A DNA stretch of 64,000 nt from Thermoplasmata archaeon (GCA_021797735.1 JAJZZE010000052.1:1-64000); one strand, 5' to 3'; positions 54,083 through 63,782 are shown, counted from the first letter of the stretch. Notes: generated by a model from the letters alone, not told the origin. Numbers and translations are program-made.

Positions 54083-54623
54083 TAAACCATCATTGCAATA
54101 TAACGTATAAATTTTATTATAGTTAGCTTTAATGTAATACTGTATTACTAATGTATGCAAAAAAGGACGTTTATATTTCAATACATTATACCTATTAATG
54201 AATTTTAATGGCATTCAGGAAGTGGAATTAACATGCAGAAGGAACTAAAAATTAAGTTTGAAAGGGCCACAAAAAATGTGTATTTATATTGTACATTCTG
54301 TGTGCATTTTGATATACCGGCTCTGGAATAACTAAATATTAACATTTACAATAATAATTAGTTATATATTTTCATGTGTCCACTGGAATCAAAAGAAATG
54401 CCCCATGCGGATTATGGTCTTGCATCAGGTATAATTGAAATAGAATACCTGACCAGAATAATAAAAGCATAATAGAAAATATGGATATCGATGGATGTAA
54501 AAAAGGCCATACATAAAACCATGGAATTTAACAACTAACTATAATGCACTGTCAGGGGCACTCCAGTGTTTAGGTTGATATTGCCGTCATTTTAATGTTA
54601 GATTATAACGATTACCAATCCTT
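54083..54623. other. Long intergenic region between tRNA-Ala and vapB
   Basis: About 540 bases. Two small frames are open on the plus strand: one starting near 54233 with about 33 codons and containing a CTFC pair, and one at 54374-54472 with 32 codons. Neither has a recognised family or clear ribosome-binding site. A weak CACTG/CAGTG stem lies near 54547-54568. No tRNA or repeat is seen. The region may hold relics of accessory DNA. Confidence 0.35.
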
Positions 54624-54644
54624 AACATTTTACCGTAAAATGTT
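54624..54644. promoter_or_regulatory. Perfect palindromic operator before the second vapB
   Basis: AACATTTTAC and its exact complement GTAAAATGTT flank a single central C, a 21-base perfect palindrome. A TATA-like TTTATATGG starts at its right edge and ATG 54669 lies about 25 bases further on, so the site would block the initiation complex. It is the likely autoregulatory site of this toxin-antitoxin pair. Confidence 0.7.
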
Positions 54645-54668
54645 TATATGGTATTAGAATACTATAAT

Positions 54669-54905
54669 ATGGTTAAAACCACGGTGAACCTGGATGATGA
54701 AATCTATGCAGAAATTGTTAAGGAATCCATAGAAAAGTATGGTAGTACCAAAAATATATCAAAGATCATTAACCAGCGCCTTAGAAACAGGAAAACTGAT
54801 GCGGGGAAACATGGAAAGAGAATTACGTTTAGGGTTAAAAATAACCTTTCATCGCTGGATGTAGACAGTGAGATAAAAAAAGGATGGGAGGAGAGCAGTA
54901 AATGA
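54669..54905 (+). CDS. vapB: VapB-like antitoxin, ribbon-helix-helix type
   Basis: 78 residues from ATG 54669; the in-frame ATG at 54648 lies within the promoter and is rejected. The N-terminal MVKTTVNLDDEIYAEI is a ribbon-helix-helix beginning, followed by a second helix and a charged tail. It should bind the palindrome upstream and neutralise the adjacent PIN toxin. Its stop overlaps the vapC start by four bases (ATGA). Confidence 0.8.
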   Translation: MVKTTVNLDDEIYAEIVKESIEKYGSTKNISKIINQRLRNRKTDAGKHGKRITFRVKNNLSSLDVDSEIKKGWEESSK

Positions 54906-55306
54906 CAATGCTGGTTGACACAAACGTTCTGGTATATGATACTATAGAGAATTCTATACACCATGACCGTGCAAGTGAACTTATCGATGGGTCAGAAAAC
55001 TCTATAATAAATTTGCTTTCAATTATTGAATTTGGATTCGTGCTTCCGAGGTATGGGATAGACAATGACAGCGTTAGAATGAAACTTGAAGAATTATTGG
55101 ATGACGATTATTTCACAGTTTCCTGGCTATCTGGAAAGACACTTGAAGAAGTGTCTGTATTTATGGTTGAAAATCGTCTCAGTTTCAGGGATTTCAATGA
55201 TTGGATCATTGCTTATGATGCATATTCAAGAAATGTACCTCTAGCAACTTTTGATAAAGTACTATCCAAAAAATGCAAAAAACTTGGAATAGAAGTTATT
55301 GAGTGA
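54902..55306 (+). CDS. vapC: VapC toxin, PIN-domain ribonuclease
   Basis: 134 residues; ATG 54902 overlaps vapB, and ATG 54908 is an alternative. PIN-domain acids are in MLVDTNVLVYD, IIEFGFVL, FRDFNDWIIAYD and LATFDKVL. The family cleaves RNA, often tRNA or the sarcin-ricin loop of 23S rRNA. It forms an operon with the ribbon-helix-helix antitoxin and differs clearly from the VapC at 10524, so the two pairs are not recent copies of each other. Confidence 0.85.
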   Translation: MTMLVDTNVLVYDTIENSIHHDRASELIDGSENSIINLLSIIEFGFVLPRYGIDNDSVRMKLEELLDDDYFTVSWLSGKTLEEVSVFMVENRLSFRDFNDWIIAYDAYSRNVPLATFDKVLSKKCKKLGIEVIE

Positions 55307-55418
55307 TGGTCAATTTTAGATTTCCTTGGATCTATAACTCCCGGAATGAGATCCCGGCTCAAACACCGATCTATGATTTTAAGTATTTATCACGGTATAC
55401 CGTATAAATCTCATACTA

Positions 55419-56705
55419 TTACTCATTTTTCTCTCTAAACAGGTATCTGCCTATATATGGGACATAAGCCGTCTGTAGTATTATTGATATTAACACCACA
55501 AATGATACCGAAGCATATATTATTGTTCCATATTCTATTAATAACGGTATGTGATTTACTGTACCTATAACAAACGGAATAGTTGATAATACAACAGGCA
55601 CAATGCCTCTGGGACCAACGAGTGACATGAAAACTTTTGTTTTAGTATCAAATTTTATCACATTTTTGCCTATATTTGCTATTCCTATTGAAATGAATAC
55701 TGCCACAGGCCTTATTATAAATATAACAAGCAATGATATTATAAAACCAAATATCACATAATTTAATAGTTGAGTTCTTGTTAATATACTTCCCATGAGT
55801 ATAAATATTATTGATTCTGCCATAAAAGATAAATTTTCATTGAAATTTTTTTCTCTATCCCAGAATATACTTTTGTCAGAATAATTCCCTATTATTGCAC
55901 CCGTGGAAATAATTGCGGGGAAAGGTGTTATTCCCGTAGCCTCCATGGATGTAAATTCAAACAGTATAACTCCCAGCGTTAATACTACAAGCAGGTTTTC
56001 AAAATTGAAATATTTATTTAATATAATAATAAAGAATCCAAGAGCTATTCCTACCGTTGCAGGTATGGCTATTTCCAGTATCAAAAAGGATACAGACCCC
56101 AGTATTACGCCTATATGTGAGGATAATAGCGTAAAAAAGGAAGAGTATGAAACACCTGGTGCAACTATGGCAATTCCTATACTCAGCAGTATTATTCCCA
56201 GAGGATCATTGAAAAGACTTTCCCCTATCAATGTTCCGGATACGTCATCCCTTATGTTCAATTTTTTGAATGTAGGTATCAACGATGCAGGGTCTGTTGG
56301 AGATATTATGGCACCAAAAATAAAGCCTATAATAAATGGTGCGCCTGTCATCATTGAAAAGAATAACCCGGCACCTACTGCAGTTATTACCATACCTACC
56401 GTATCCAGTGAGGCAATTTTATATAAATACTTTCTTAGAATCCTTGGGTTTATATTATGGGATTCAAAATAGAGTATAATTACCAGCCCAAGGAGTCCAA
56501 AGCCTACAGTACCGAATGATGATAGGAGATATATCGCGAAACTGTGATTTACAAAGCCAAAAATTGGACCAAAAATTAATCCAAGCACTATTAATACCGG
56601 TATATATACAATTGAGGCTTTTCGTGAAATGGGGATAGAAAAAGCTGCTAATATTAAAATAAAGCTTATCTCGTAATATTCATATGTTATTTCAGAAATT
56701 ATCAT
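55419..56705 (-). CDS. Na+/H+ antiporter, CPA1 (NhaP-type) family
   Basis: 428 residues with about 12-13 membrane helices. The substrate-site pattern is visible in FGAIISPTDPAS and ESLFNDPLGIIL, with the Asp pair expected for ion exchange, and MSLVGPRGIVPVVL near the C-terminus. It exchanges Na+ (or K+) for H+ and would help hold a near-neutral cytoplasm in an acidophile. It starts directly after the nadE stop, so the two are probably one transcript. No regulatory C-terminal domain is present. Confidence 0.87.
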   Translation of the reverse strand: MIISEITYEYYEISFILILAAFSIPISRKASIVYIPVLIVLGLIFGPIFGFVNHSFAIYLLSSFGTVGFGLLGLVIILYFESHNINPRILRKYLYKIASLDTVGMVITAVGAGLFFSMMTGAPFIIGFIFGAIISPTDPASLIPTFKKLNIRDDVSGTLIGESLFNDPLGIILLSIGIAIVAPGVSYSSFFTLLSSHIGVILGSVSFLILEIAIPATVGIALGFFIIILNKYFNFENLLVVLTLGVILFEFTSMEATGITPFPAIISTGAIIGNYSDKSIFWDREKNFNENLSFMAESIIFILMGSILTRTQLLNYVIFGFIISLLVIFIIRPVAVFISIGIANIGKNVIKFDTKTKVFMSLVGPRGIVPVVLSTIPFVIGTVNHIPLLIEYGTIIYASVSFVVLISIILQTAYVPYIGRYLFREKNE

Positions 56706-56706
56706 T

Positions 56707-57426
56707 TTACCTCATCGATTTTGGCATTTCCCTTTTGTGCATGGATTTTATATATGTTTCAATTACCTTTTCATAACCATTATTAATTATATTCCTATCA
56801 AAAATATTTTTTAAAATTGAATCCAGCTCATCATATGTCATTTTGAATTCGTCTTCATCATACTGGTTCTCCCACAGTCCTGCGGATGGTTTTTTATTTA
56901 TTATTGATTCAGGTAAATTTAATTCTTTTGACATTTCTCTGACATCTGTTTTGTACAGATTCTCTATAGGTTCTATATCGCAGGCCCCATCACCATATTT
57001 TGTATAGTATCCAAGCAAATATTCTGTTCTATTTGTAGTCCCTATTACTAAACCATTTAATTTATTTGCATAATAATATAATATATTGGCCCTTATTCTC
57101 GACCTAATATTCCCCTCGATTTTAATATCATCTGTTTTCAATGTACTTTTGTATGAGAGAAATATATTTTCTATGTTTACGGTTTCAATCTTTATACCGG
57201 CAAATTCGGATAATAATTTTATATCATTATAATCATTCTCCTTTGTAAATTTATCTGGCATAAATACTGCTTTAACCTTATTCTTATTAATGGATAATGA
57301 TAGCATTGTAAGCACTAAAGAGCTGTCTATGCCAGAACTTATACCTAAAACAGCATATTTATCCTGTATATTGCCGGTCAAAAAGCCTTTTATTTCATTT
57401 ATTTTATCCATATATATATCTTCCAC
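56707..57426 (-). CDS. nadE: NH3-dependent NAD+ synthetase
   Basis: 239 residues. The ATP pyrophosphatase loop is LGISSGIDSSLV (SGGxDS type, with Ile replacing the second Gly). NRTEYLLGYYTKYGDGACD and KKPSAGLW are typical of the synthetase domain. It amidates nicotinate adenine dinucleotide to NAD+. There is no glutaminase domain, so ammonia is the nitrogen source. ATG 57426 or an ATG five codons in may be the start. It is followed by the antiporter gene with a one-base gap. Confidence 0.93.
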   Translation of the reverse strand: MEDIYMDKINEIKGFLTGNIQDKYAVLGISSGIDSSLVLTMLSLSINKNKVKAVFMPDKFTKENDYNDIKLLSEFAGIKIETVNIENIFLSYKSTLKTDDIKIEGNIRSRIRANILYYYANKLNGLVIGTTNRTEYLLGYYTKYGDGACDIEPIENLYKTDVREMSKELNLPESIINKKPSAGLWENQYDEDEFKMTYDELDSILKNIFDRNIINNGYEKVIETYIKSMHKREMPKSMR

Positions 57427-57693
57427 AATCAGATAATAAAATAGAATTAATAAATATTTAGTTAAATTTTATAATAAATATCCTGTAGCCATACACAATT
57501 TTTATTTTATTTTTATTATATTAATTTTCTATTTATATAATATTTAAGTTTATCATAAATATAAATTTTCTTTATGTAATTTAATATTTTCTATTCCAGG
57601 ATTATAATTATGCAAAGTCATTTATATAAAAATCACAAATTCCATTATTATAATAATTTTTAATAGTATTATATGATATTAGGTATAGAAATC

Positions 57694-57725
57694 TTTATAT
57701 TATAGTGTCATATGTTCTCATATGA
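57694..57725 (+). promoter_or_regulatory. Promoter and inverted repeat before the DUF3311/SSS pair
   Basis: A TATA-like TTTATATTA at 57694-57702 lies about 25 bases before ATG 57722. Between them and across the start codon is the perfect inverted repeat TCATATG-TTCT-CATATGA (57708-57725). Its position on the transcription start suggests a repressor site, perhaps sensing the transported acid. Confidence 0.5.
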
Positions 57726-57931
57726 ATTGGTTATTGAAATTCATATTGTTGGCAATACCATATTTTTTTATGGTGCTTGGTGTAGGAATATATATGAGAG
57801 TTAAGCCCGAACTGGGTGGATTTCCCTTCTTTTACTGGTACCAGCTGGTATGGATATTTATAGCAGCCGCATTGACGTTTAGTGTGTATAGCATAGAAAA
57901 TGCTGAAAAGAAGAAAGGGGTGACGCATTAA
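57722..57931 (+). CDS. DUF3311 small membrane protein
   Basis: 69 residues with two hydrophobic helices (about 5-25 and 38-58) and the DUF3311 pattern PYFFMVLGVGIYMRVKPE, then FPFFYWYQLVW. DUF3311 proteins accompany SSS-family permeases and are thought to be accessory subunits. Its stop overlaps the permease start by one base (TAATG), so they are translated together. Base composition is less AT-rich than in surrounding genes. Confidence 0.85.
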   Translation: MNWLLKFILLAIPYFFMVLGVGIYMRVKPELGGFPFFYWYQLVWIFIAAALTFSVYSIENAEKKKGVTH

Positions 57932-59433
57932 TGTTCTCAGATCTTGATCTTGCCCTGTTCTTTGCGATTGTTATCATTGTACTCTTTGCAGGATACATGG
58001 CGTATTTCTGGAGAAAACCTGAAAATATGGGGACCCATGAAGAATGGAGCGTAGGTGGCAGGAGATTTGGTACTGTTGTAATGTGGTTCCTTCTTGGCGG
58101 TGATGTTTATACAGCATATACGCTTATAGCTGTTCCAGGGGCTGCAGCAAGTGCAGGTCCTGGTGGTGGAGCTTTTGCAATGTTTGCCATAGCATATGGA
58201 ATTATGATTTATCCAATAGTATATGGAACTATGCCAAGGTTATGGAATGTTTCAAAAAGAAGGTCGTATATTACAGCAGCAGATTTTGTTAAAGATCGTT
58301 TTTCATCAAGGTTCCTTGCAATGCTTATAGCCCTAACAGGAGTACTGGCTGAGCTTCCCTATATTGCACTGCAGATAACCGGAATAAAATATGTGCTTGG
58401 TGCACTTTCCCTTCCGATTACCGTAAGCCTTATAATAGCATTTGTACTGGTAGCCGGATTTACTTTCGTGAGTGGTCTAAGAGGGCCTGCCCTTACTGCA
58501 ATAATAAAGGATGCAATTATATGGGTTGCTATTATTGTAATAATAGTATACATACCCATACGGATGGGTGGTTTCGGCCATATATTTTCTAAGGCAGCGG
58601 CAGTACCAGGATATTACCCACTTAGCATAAATCCTGCCATAGCAGTGGGGTATTCAAGCCTGGCACTTGGCTCGGCACTTGCCCTATTCTTATATCCCCA
58701 TGCAATTACAGGAACACTGGGTGCCAAAGATTCTAAAACCATAAGAAGGAATGCCTCCCTTCTTCCAATTTATAATATACTGCTTATGTTTGTTGCATTG
58801 ATAGGTGTCATGGCAGTTGCCTATTATAATAAAGTCCCGGCAATTAGCAGCGAAGCACTGCCAAAAATCGTTATGAGCATATTTCCCTCAACATTTACGG
58901 CTTTTGCCTTTGCTGCTGTAGTTGTGGGAAGTATAGTACCCGCCTCCATTATGGCACTGGCCTCGGCAAATCTGCTAACAAGGAATGTATATCTGGAATA
59001 TATAAATCCAAATGCCTCTGAAAAAACGCAGACCAATCTTTCAAGAGTGCTTGTCATGGTAGTAATCGTAGCCGCCCTTGCATTTTCACTGGTCCCAGCA
59101 GCATCTGGAGAAATTATCTATCTTCAGACAATTGGTGGTGCAATAATTATGCAGACACTTCCAGCTGTATATATGGCCCTGTTTACAAGAAAGTTAAACA
59201 AATATCCTGTGGGCATCGGATGGCTGGTTGGGCTTTCAACAACACTTATTGCACTGGTTCAACTTGGTTTTAAAACATCACTTTATAAAAATCTTGATTT
59301 CCTGTACGTAGGTATATTCGCACTTATCTTGAATCTGGCAGTTGTTGGCATAGGGATGGCTGTAATGAAGGCTATGAATAAAATAAAAGATGAGGGAATA
59401 ATAGAAAACTCTGAATTTAATGATATTGAATAA
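57931..59433 (+). CDS. Sodium:solute symporter (SSS family), monocarboxylate-type
   Basis: 500 residues with about 13 membrane helices of the LeuT-like fold. Family stretches are EEWSVGGRRFGTVVMWFL, ITAADFVKDRFSSR, and the Na+-site region VVGSIVPASIMALASANL. With a DUF3311 partner, relatives such as MctP take up short monocarboxylates (acetate, lactate, pyruvate). Sodium or proton may drive it; in an acidophile protons are possible. The gene is visibly GC-richer than its neighbours, which may mean recent acquisition or high expression. Confidence 0.88.
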   Translation: MFSDLDLALFFAIVIIVLFAGYMAYFWRKPENMGTHEEWSVGGRRFGTVVMWFLLGGDVYTAYTLIAVPGAAASAGPGGGAFAMFAIAYGIMIYPIVYGTMPRLWNVSKRRSYITAADFVKDRFSSRFLAMLIALTGVLAELPYIALQITGIKYVLGALSLPITVSLIIAFVLVAGFTFVSGLRGPALTAIIKDAIIWVAIIVIIVYIPIRMGGFGHIFSKAAAVPGYYPLSINPAIAVGYSSLALGSALALFLYPHAITGTLGAKDSKTIRRNASLLPIYNILLMFVALIGVMAVAYYNKVPAISSEALPKIVMSIFPSTFTAFAFAAVVVGSIVPASIMALASANLLTRNVYLEYINPNASEKTQTNLSRVLVMVVIVAALAFSLVPAASGEIIYLQTIGGAIIMQTLPAVYMALFTRKLNKYPVGIGWLVGLSTTLIALVQLGFKTSLYKNLDFLYVGIFALILNLAVVGIGMAVMKAMNKIKDEGIIENSEFNDIE

Positions 59434-59443
59434 TTTTATTTTT

Positions 59444-59788
59444 TTATTTTTGATTTTTTAACATTTCATCAATTTTATATCTTATGCAATCCATAAATCT
59501 ATCATGGTAATCAGACCTTTTTATTGCAATATAATCAAGAATTTTTTCGTTTTTCAGTATATCGTTTATATCTATTTTTACAAGTTTTAGCATTTCATCG
59601 GTTGCCGGTTTCTTTTTTGCTTTTCTATTTTTTATTAATTCATCTATAAATGGTTCTGTGTCAATTATCCAGTGTTTTATTATTTTTTCTATTTCATCTT
59701 TTTTTACACCCAGCGTTTTGGATATTGATTTTACCGGTTTATTTACACATCTTAAACCTGCCACAGCCTCCTCTAATTTTTCGTTCAT
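59444..59788 (-). CDS. Hypothetical helical protein
   Basis: 114 residues, all predicted helical and Lys/Glu-rich. Residues 15-45 (KPVKSISKTLGVKKDEIEK) look like a helix-turn-helix, so a DNA-binding role is possible. No family is recognised. It converges on the symporter gene with a ten-base gap and has its own promoter region, shared back-to-back with thermopsin. Codon use matches the genome, so it is probably real. Confidence 0.6.
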   Translation of the reverse strand: MNEKLEEAVAGLRCVNKPVKSISKTLGVKKDEIEKIIKHWIIDTEPFIDELIKNRKAKKKPATDEMLKLVKIDINDILKNEKILDYIAIKRSDYHDRFMDCIRYKIDEMLKNQK

Positions 59789-59907
59789 AGTTATAATATT
59801 ACTTAAAAATAGATTAATTTAAGCAATACTGAATTTATGCACAGTATGTTTATAATAACCTATACAAATGTCTATTACTGAACATTTGCATATACAGCAA
59901 CACAAAA

Positions 59908-59917
59908 CTTTTATACC
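59908..59917 (+). promoter_or_regulatory. Promoter of the thermopsin gene
   Basis: CTTTTATACC centred about 24 bases before ATG 59936, consistent with a leaderless message. No operator is seen. Confidence 0.5.
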
Positions 59918-59935
59918 ATTTTAGATTATATTTTT

Positions 59936-62173
59936 ATGAAGAAATTATTGGTTGTACTGGTAAGTATGATTTTTATAGCAATAGCCTTTTCAACGATAAC
60001 AGCGCAGGCATCGCCTGTAAATATTAACAACGATCATGTAAATACCGGTAATAGCTCAAAGCTTGTGAACATGGAAAATCAGCTAAAATCAAAGGGAATA
60101 CCACTGAAATATGCAAGTTTTCCAACATACCATACGGATGTAAAGAAGGTTAACAATGTTATAGTACCATCGTATAATTCCGCTCCTGCACCCATGGGAA
60201 TAGGATTTTACGGTACAAAAAACACATCAGGCCATTTAACTGGATACAATGTAACAACAAAAAGTGTTATGGCGTCAATTCATATAAATAATATGAGTGA
60301 TTTCTATTTACTAAACGATGGCCCGAATAGCGTCACATTTCAGTTAAATTCAGTTCTTACAAACGTTACTCTGTTCGGTAATTCCAGTTATAATTTCTGG
60401 ACACAGAACGTTGCATTTTATTCTGCGAGGACACAACAGTTAACATTCCTTGACAATATATGGAACTTCTCCTCACCCTCGGTGGCCATAAGTAATAATG
60501 TATTTCATTCCTACGGTGGCCATCTGGATGCACCTGTTTTTTATTATGATGTGGGACCTACAATAAACGTTACACATCCATTTACCCTCAACCTTTATTT
60601 AAATTCAACTGTAATTAACCGTGATAGCGCTGTTTATTTCAATTATTCAATAACATCCAACAATAAGGTAATATCCGGGTCATATGATAGAGTATTATTT
60701 AATTCAACGTATTATCAGCCAGCAAGTTTTGTATCAAAAAGTCCAGAATATCTCGCAAGTGGAACACAGATAACTCCAACGGGTTACATACCATACGACT
60801 TTGAGATAATGGTTGGTGGTCCAGGAGGTGGAAGCACAACATCCATGTACAATATAAACGCAACAATGAATTTAATGTACAGAAAATCAGGTAAATATCA
60901 CAATGTTCCTTCTGCATATGATGTTGCGTCTGAAACTGGAGAGACCTCACAGGGTGTTTCTGTTGCATGGCAACATTCAACTGCATATTTAACTCCGGGT
61001 CCATCATTTATATACGGAATGTGGAACATATCGGGAAATAATGTAATGCATGATTATAAGGGTAAAATATCCCCATCAAATGCATTTATGTTTGTTTCGG
61101 AAGGAAATAATTTTAATACAGATAGTGCTGCGTGGTCTCCATTATCATTAAACGGAACTTATAACTTCACGTTGCCTTATAATCAATATTCTGCGGAAGC
61201 GTTAATGAGTTATCATAATAATGAATTCTTTAAACCGGGCAATAATGCCTATTTAAAATATAATATGCATAGAGGAATATACACCCCATTATACGCATTT
61301 GACAATTCACAGTTAAAAAACATTTCAATGTACGGTAATGGTACGGTGAATAATCCATATGTTTTATTCAATTTCCAGAAAAGATCTATAAACACGCTAT
61401 TTGAAGAATTCAATGATTTTGCTTTTCCTGTATTCTCAGGAGTACTGATAATGAATACAAATGCAAGTACTGTAATGTATAAAATGCCATCAATGTTTAT
61501 AAATTATAATAATCCTGCATATAATGCATTTTTATCATTCTATGGATTGCCATCATACAATTTCTTAAATTATGAAATATATAATGCATCAAACATAACC
61601 GTATGGAAATCAAATAATATATCAGGTTATTTCCCATACACTTTATCCGGATTCCCGGTAGCCAATATTTTAATATGGAATTCCACAAAAATACTTGTTG
61701 GATCAAACGTATTTAATGTAATGGATAGTGGCATCCTTGCATATAATAGCCCTAACATAACTGTATGGGGAAATTATCTCATAAATGCTCCACAGATATA
61801 TAACAGCACATTTTACAATGTTACAGATATATGGGGAGCCCCACTTGGAATAGCTGAATATAGTTCCGGTGATACGATATACAATAATTACTTCAACGTT
61901 GAAATAACAGCGTATAGCCCCAACTATTCAATATACTCTGGAACTTCTGCTATATATATGGATCACTGGAACATACCAAAACAACCGGCATATATTGTTC
62001 ATTATTTCAATGGGTTTGCCCTGTCTGGCAGTATAATTCACACACGTTATCAGGGAGGCAATTTCTGGTATAATTTCAATGGCACAATACCGTACAATGA
62101 TTATGGATTAATTGCATATGGTGGGGATTATGCACCATTATATTACCCATTTTTCTACTATTTCCTCTACTAA
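59936..62173 (+). CDS. Thermopsin-family acid protease (peptidase A5), secreted
   Basis: 745 residues. A signal peptide (KKLLVVLVSMIFIAIAF, then cleavage near SAQ/QAS-type residues 25-28) directs export. The body has the thermopsin repeats of the A5 family: PAPMGIGFYG near residue 83, then MSDFYLLNDGPNSVTFQLN, YNFWTQNVAF and GPTINVTHPFTL. Numerous N-x-S/T sites suggest glycosylation, as in known acid-stable archaeal proteases. It degrades proteins outside the cell at low pH and high temperature. The C-terminal half has further beta-helix-like repeats (NITVWKSNNISGYFPYTL). No C-terminal membrane anchor is visible. Confidence 0.9.
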   Translation: MKKLLVVLVSMIFIAIAFSTITAQASPVNINNDHVNTGNSSKLVNMENQLKSKGIPLKYASFPTYHTDVKKVNNVIVPSYNSAPAPMGIGFYGTKNTSGHLTGYNVTTKSVMASIHINNMSDFYLLNDGPNSVTFQLNSVLTNVTLFGNSSYNFWTQNVAFYSARTQQLTFLDNIWNFSSPSVAISNNVFHSYGGHLDAPVFYYDVGPTINVTHPFTLNLYLNSTVINRDSAVYFNYSITSNNKVISGSYDRVLFNSTYYQPASFVSKSPEYLASGTQITPTGYIPYDFEIMVGGPGGGSTTSMYNINATMNLMYRKSGKYHNVPSAYDVASETGETSQGVSVAWQHSTAYLTPGPSFIYGMWNISGNNVMHDYKGKISPSNAFMFVSEGNNFNTDSAAWSPLSLNGTYNFTLPYNQYSAEALMSYHNNEFFKPGNNAYLKYNMHRGIYTPLYAFDNSQLKNISMYGNGTVNNPYVLFNFQKRSINTLFEEFNDFAFPVFSGVLIMNTNASTVMYKMPSMFINYNNPAYNAFLSFYGLPSYNFLNYEIYNASNITVWKSNNISGYFPYTLSGFPVANILIWNSTKILVGSNVFNVMDSGILAYNSPNITVWGNYLINAPQIYNSTFYNVTDIWGAPLGIAEYSSGDTIYNNYFNVEITAYSPNYSIYSGTSAIYMDHWNIPKQPAYIVHYFNGFALSGSIIHTRYQGGNFWYNFNGTIPYNDYGLIAYGGDYAPLYYPFFYYFLY

Positions 62174-62191
62174 AATTTTTATATATTTTAA

Positions 62192-63397
62192 TTAGTTTTT
62201 CTGTTTTATTTTAATTTTATCATTATTTTTTAATAATTTTTCAAGCATTTTATCATATTCCTGCAATATATAGGCATATTTATTATTGTTTTTTATGAAT
62301 GTCTTTACGGAATTTGTATACGGGGCCAAAATTTTATTTGTAAATGAATTCATCATTATATTTATTGTTTTTAACTGTTCATTGTTTAAATCTACTTTTC
62401 TTTCCAGCTCATCCATTTCTTCCTCCTTTATACTTTCTGCAAATTTATAAAATGTGCTTATTATATCATCGGATTTCATTTCATTTATTTTCTGCTGATA
62501 CAGAACCAGTTCATCATCTATTATTTTTTTAACCTTTCTTATTTCGTTTTTCCTTTCTTCACCGGTTATCTTTGAAATGCTGTATATTGAATCAAGATCA
62601 TACAGGTCTATATTATTTTTATTCATTTTTTCTATATTTGCGGGATTTGACAGGTCTATTAAGATTTTATTGCCATCTATTTCATCCATGTCTTCTTTTT
62701 TTATTATATGATTTTTTGAGGATGTAACTGTAATTATTATATCATTGTTTTTTATCAGTGATTTGATATCAGATAAACCTGAATGAAATGCCCCGTATTT
62801 TATTGCAAGCTCCTCTGCGTGCTCCTTATTTCTGCCCGCTACTGTTGTTTTAATATTTGATCCTTTTAAATAGTTTAATAGTGCAACCGCCATCTTGCCA
62901 GTTCCTATAATTAATAGTTTTTTATTATTTATATCATATTTTTTATTTAATATATCCAGGGATATGGTCGATAATGATGTTTTACCCTTTGATATATTAG
63001 TTTTTGTCCTCACATCCTTTCCAATGCTCAATGCCTTTTGAAATGTAAAGTATAAAAATTTATTTGTATGCCCCCTATTTTTTGATAAATCCAGCGAATC
63101 CTTTATCTGCCTTAAAATATCGTTTTCCCCTATTGACATTGATTCAAGTCCAGATGAAACATAAAATAAATGCTCTATAGATTCCGGATATCCAAGAGGC
63201 AATGCATTATAACTATTATATATCTCATTTCCCTCAAAATATATCTCAATTCTATTGCATGTGATCAATATAACGTAATGTTTTATATTATTATTCTGCA
63301 TTAAATCCTCAAAATATGAATAATCATACTTTATCATACTATCAAAAGTATCTGGGGTATCTTTATAATTCCATGTGAGTAAATTGATATCTACCAT
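62192..63397 (-). CDS. hemA: Glutamyl-tRNA reductase
   Basis: 401 residues. The catalytic Cys48 is in LITCNRIEIYFEG; the second hallmark is SSGLESMSIGENDILRQIK; the NADPH-binding domain has LLIIGTGKMAVALLNYL; and a C-terminal dimerisation helix follows. It reduces glutamyl-tRNA to glutamate-1-semialdehyde, the first step of haem and sirohaem/cobamide synthesis by the C5 route. It is convergent with thermopsin. No other haem gene is in this window. Confidence 0.94.
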   Translation of the reverse strand: MVDINLLTWNYKDTPDTFDSMIKYDYSYFEDLMQNNNIKHYVILITCNRIEIYFEGNEIYNSYNALPLGYPESIEHLFYVSSGLESMSIGENDILRQIKDSLDLSKNRGHTNKFLYFTFQKALSIGKDVRTKTNISKGKTSLSTISLDILNKKYDINNKKLLIIGTGKMAVALLNYLKGSNIKTTVAGRNKEHAEELAIKYGAFHSGLSDIKSLIKNNDIIITVTSSKNHIIKKEDMDEIDGNKILIDLSNPANIEKMNKNNIDLYDLDSIYSISKITGEERKNEIRKVKKIIDDELVLYQQKINEMKSDDIISTFYKFAESIKEEEMDELERKVDLNNEQLKTINIMMNSFTNKILAPYTNSVKTFIKNNNKYAYILQEYDKMLEKLLKNNDKIKIKQKN

Positions 63398-63536
63398 TGA
63401 ACCACACTCTATAATTGTATTTTATTATATAAATGAACTGATTTAGAGGAGTGTATATAAATAAATAATTTTTTACTAAATTATAACATAAGGTTAAAAT
63501 AGAAAAAAATTTATTAAATATCGCTCTATACAAATA

Positions 63537-63782
63537 ATGGATAATATAGATCACGAAATTCATAGATTATACGAAGAAAATAATAGATATAGAAGCTTCT
63601 TAAAATCAAAATTTATACTTTTACTTATAAGTATAATAACAATAGATATTATATTGCTTATATATTCAATAAAATTTCACTCATTACTACTAAGACTGTT
63701 ATTTAATATAGCATCTGGAATTTTGCTGACATTTTTCTTTATATGGTTTTTATACAATATATACAGGGCAAATAAGAGATAG
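63537..63782 (+). CDS. Small membrane protein
   Basis: 81 residues. A charged N-terminal helix (DNIDHEIHRLYEENNRYR) is followed by two hydrophobic helices at about 26-46 and 51-72 and a short basic tail. A TATA-like TTTATTAAAT at about 63510-63519 lies 20-25 bases before the ATG, suggesting a leaderless gene. No family is recognised. It precedes tRNA-Asp by about 60 bases. Confidence 0.5.
   Translation: MDNIDHEIHRLYEENNRYRSFLKSKFILLLISIITIDIILLIYSIKFHSLLLRLLFNIASGILLTFFFIWFLYNIYRANKR

Noticed and set aside
54233-54472. Two ORFs of about 32 codons between tRNA-Ala and vapB
   Set aside because: No ribosome-binding site, promoter or family resemblance supports them as genes; mentioned only in the intergenic entry.
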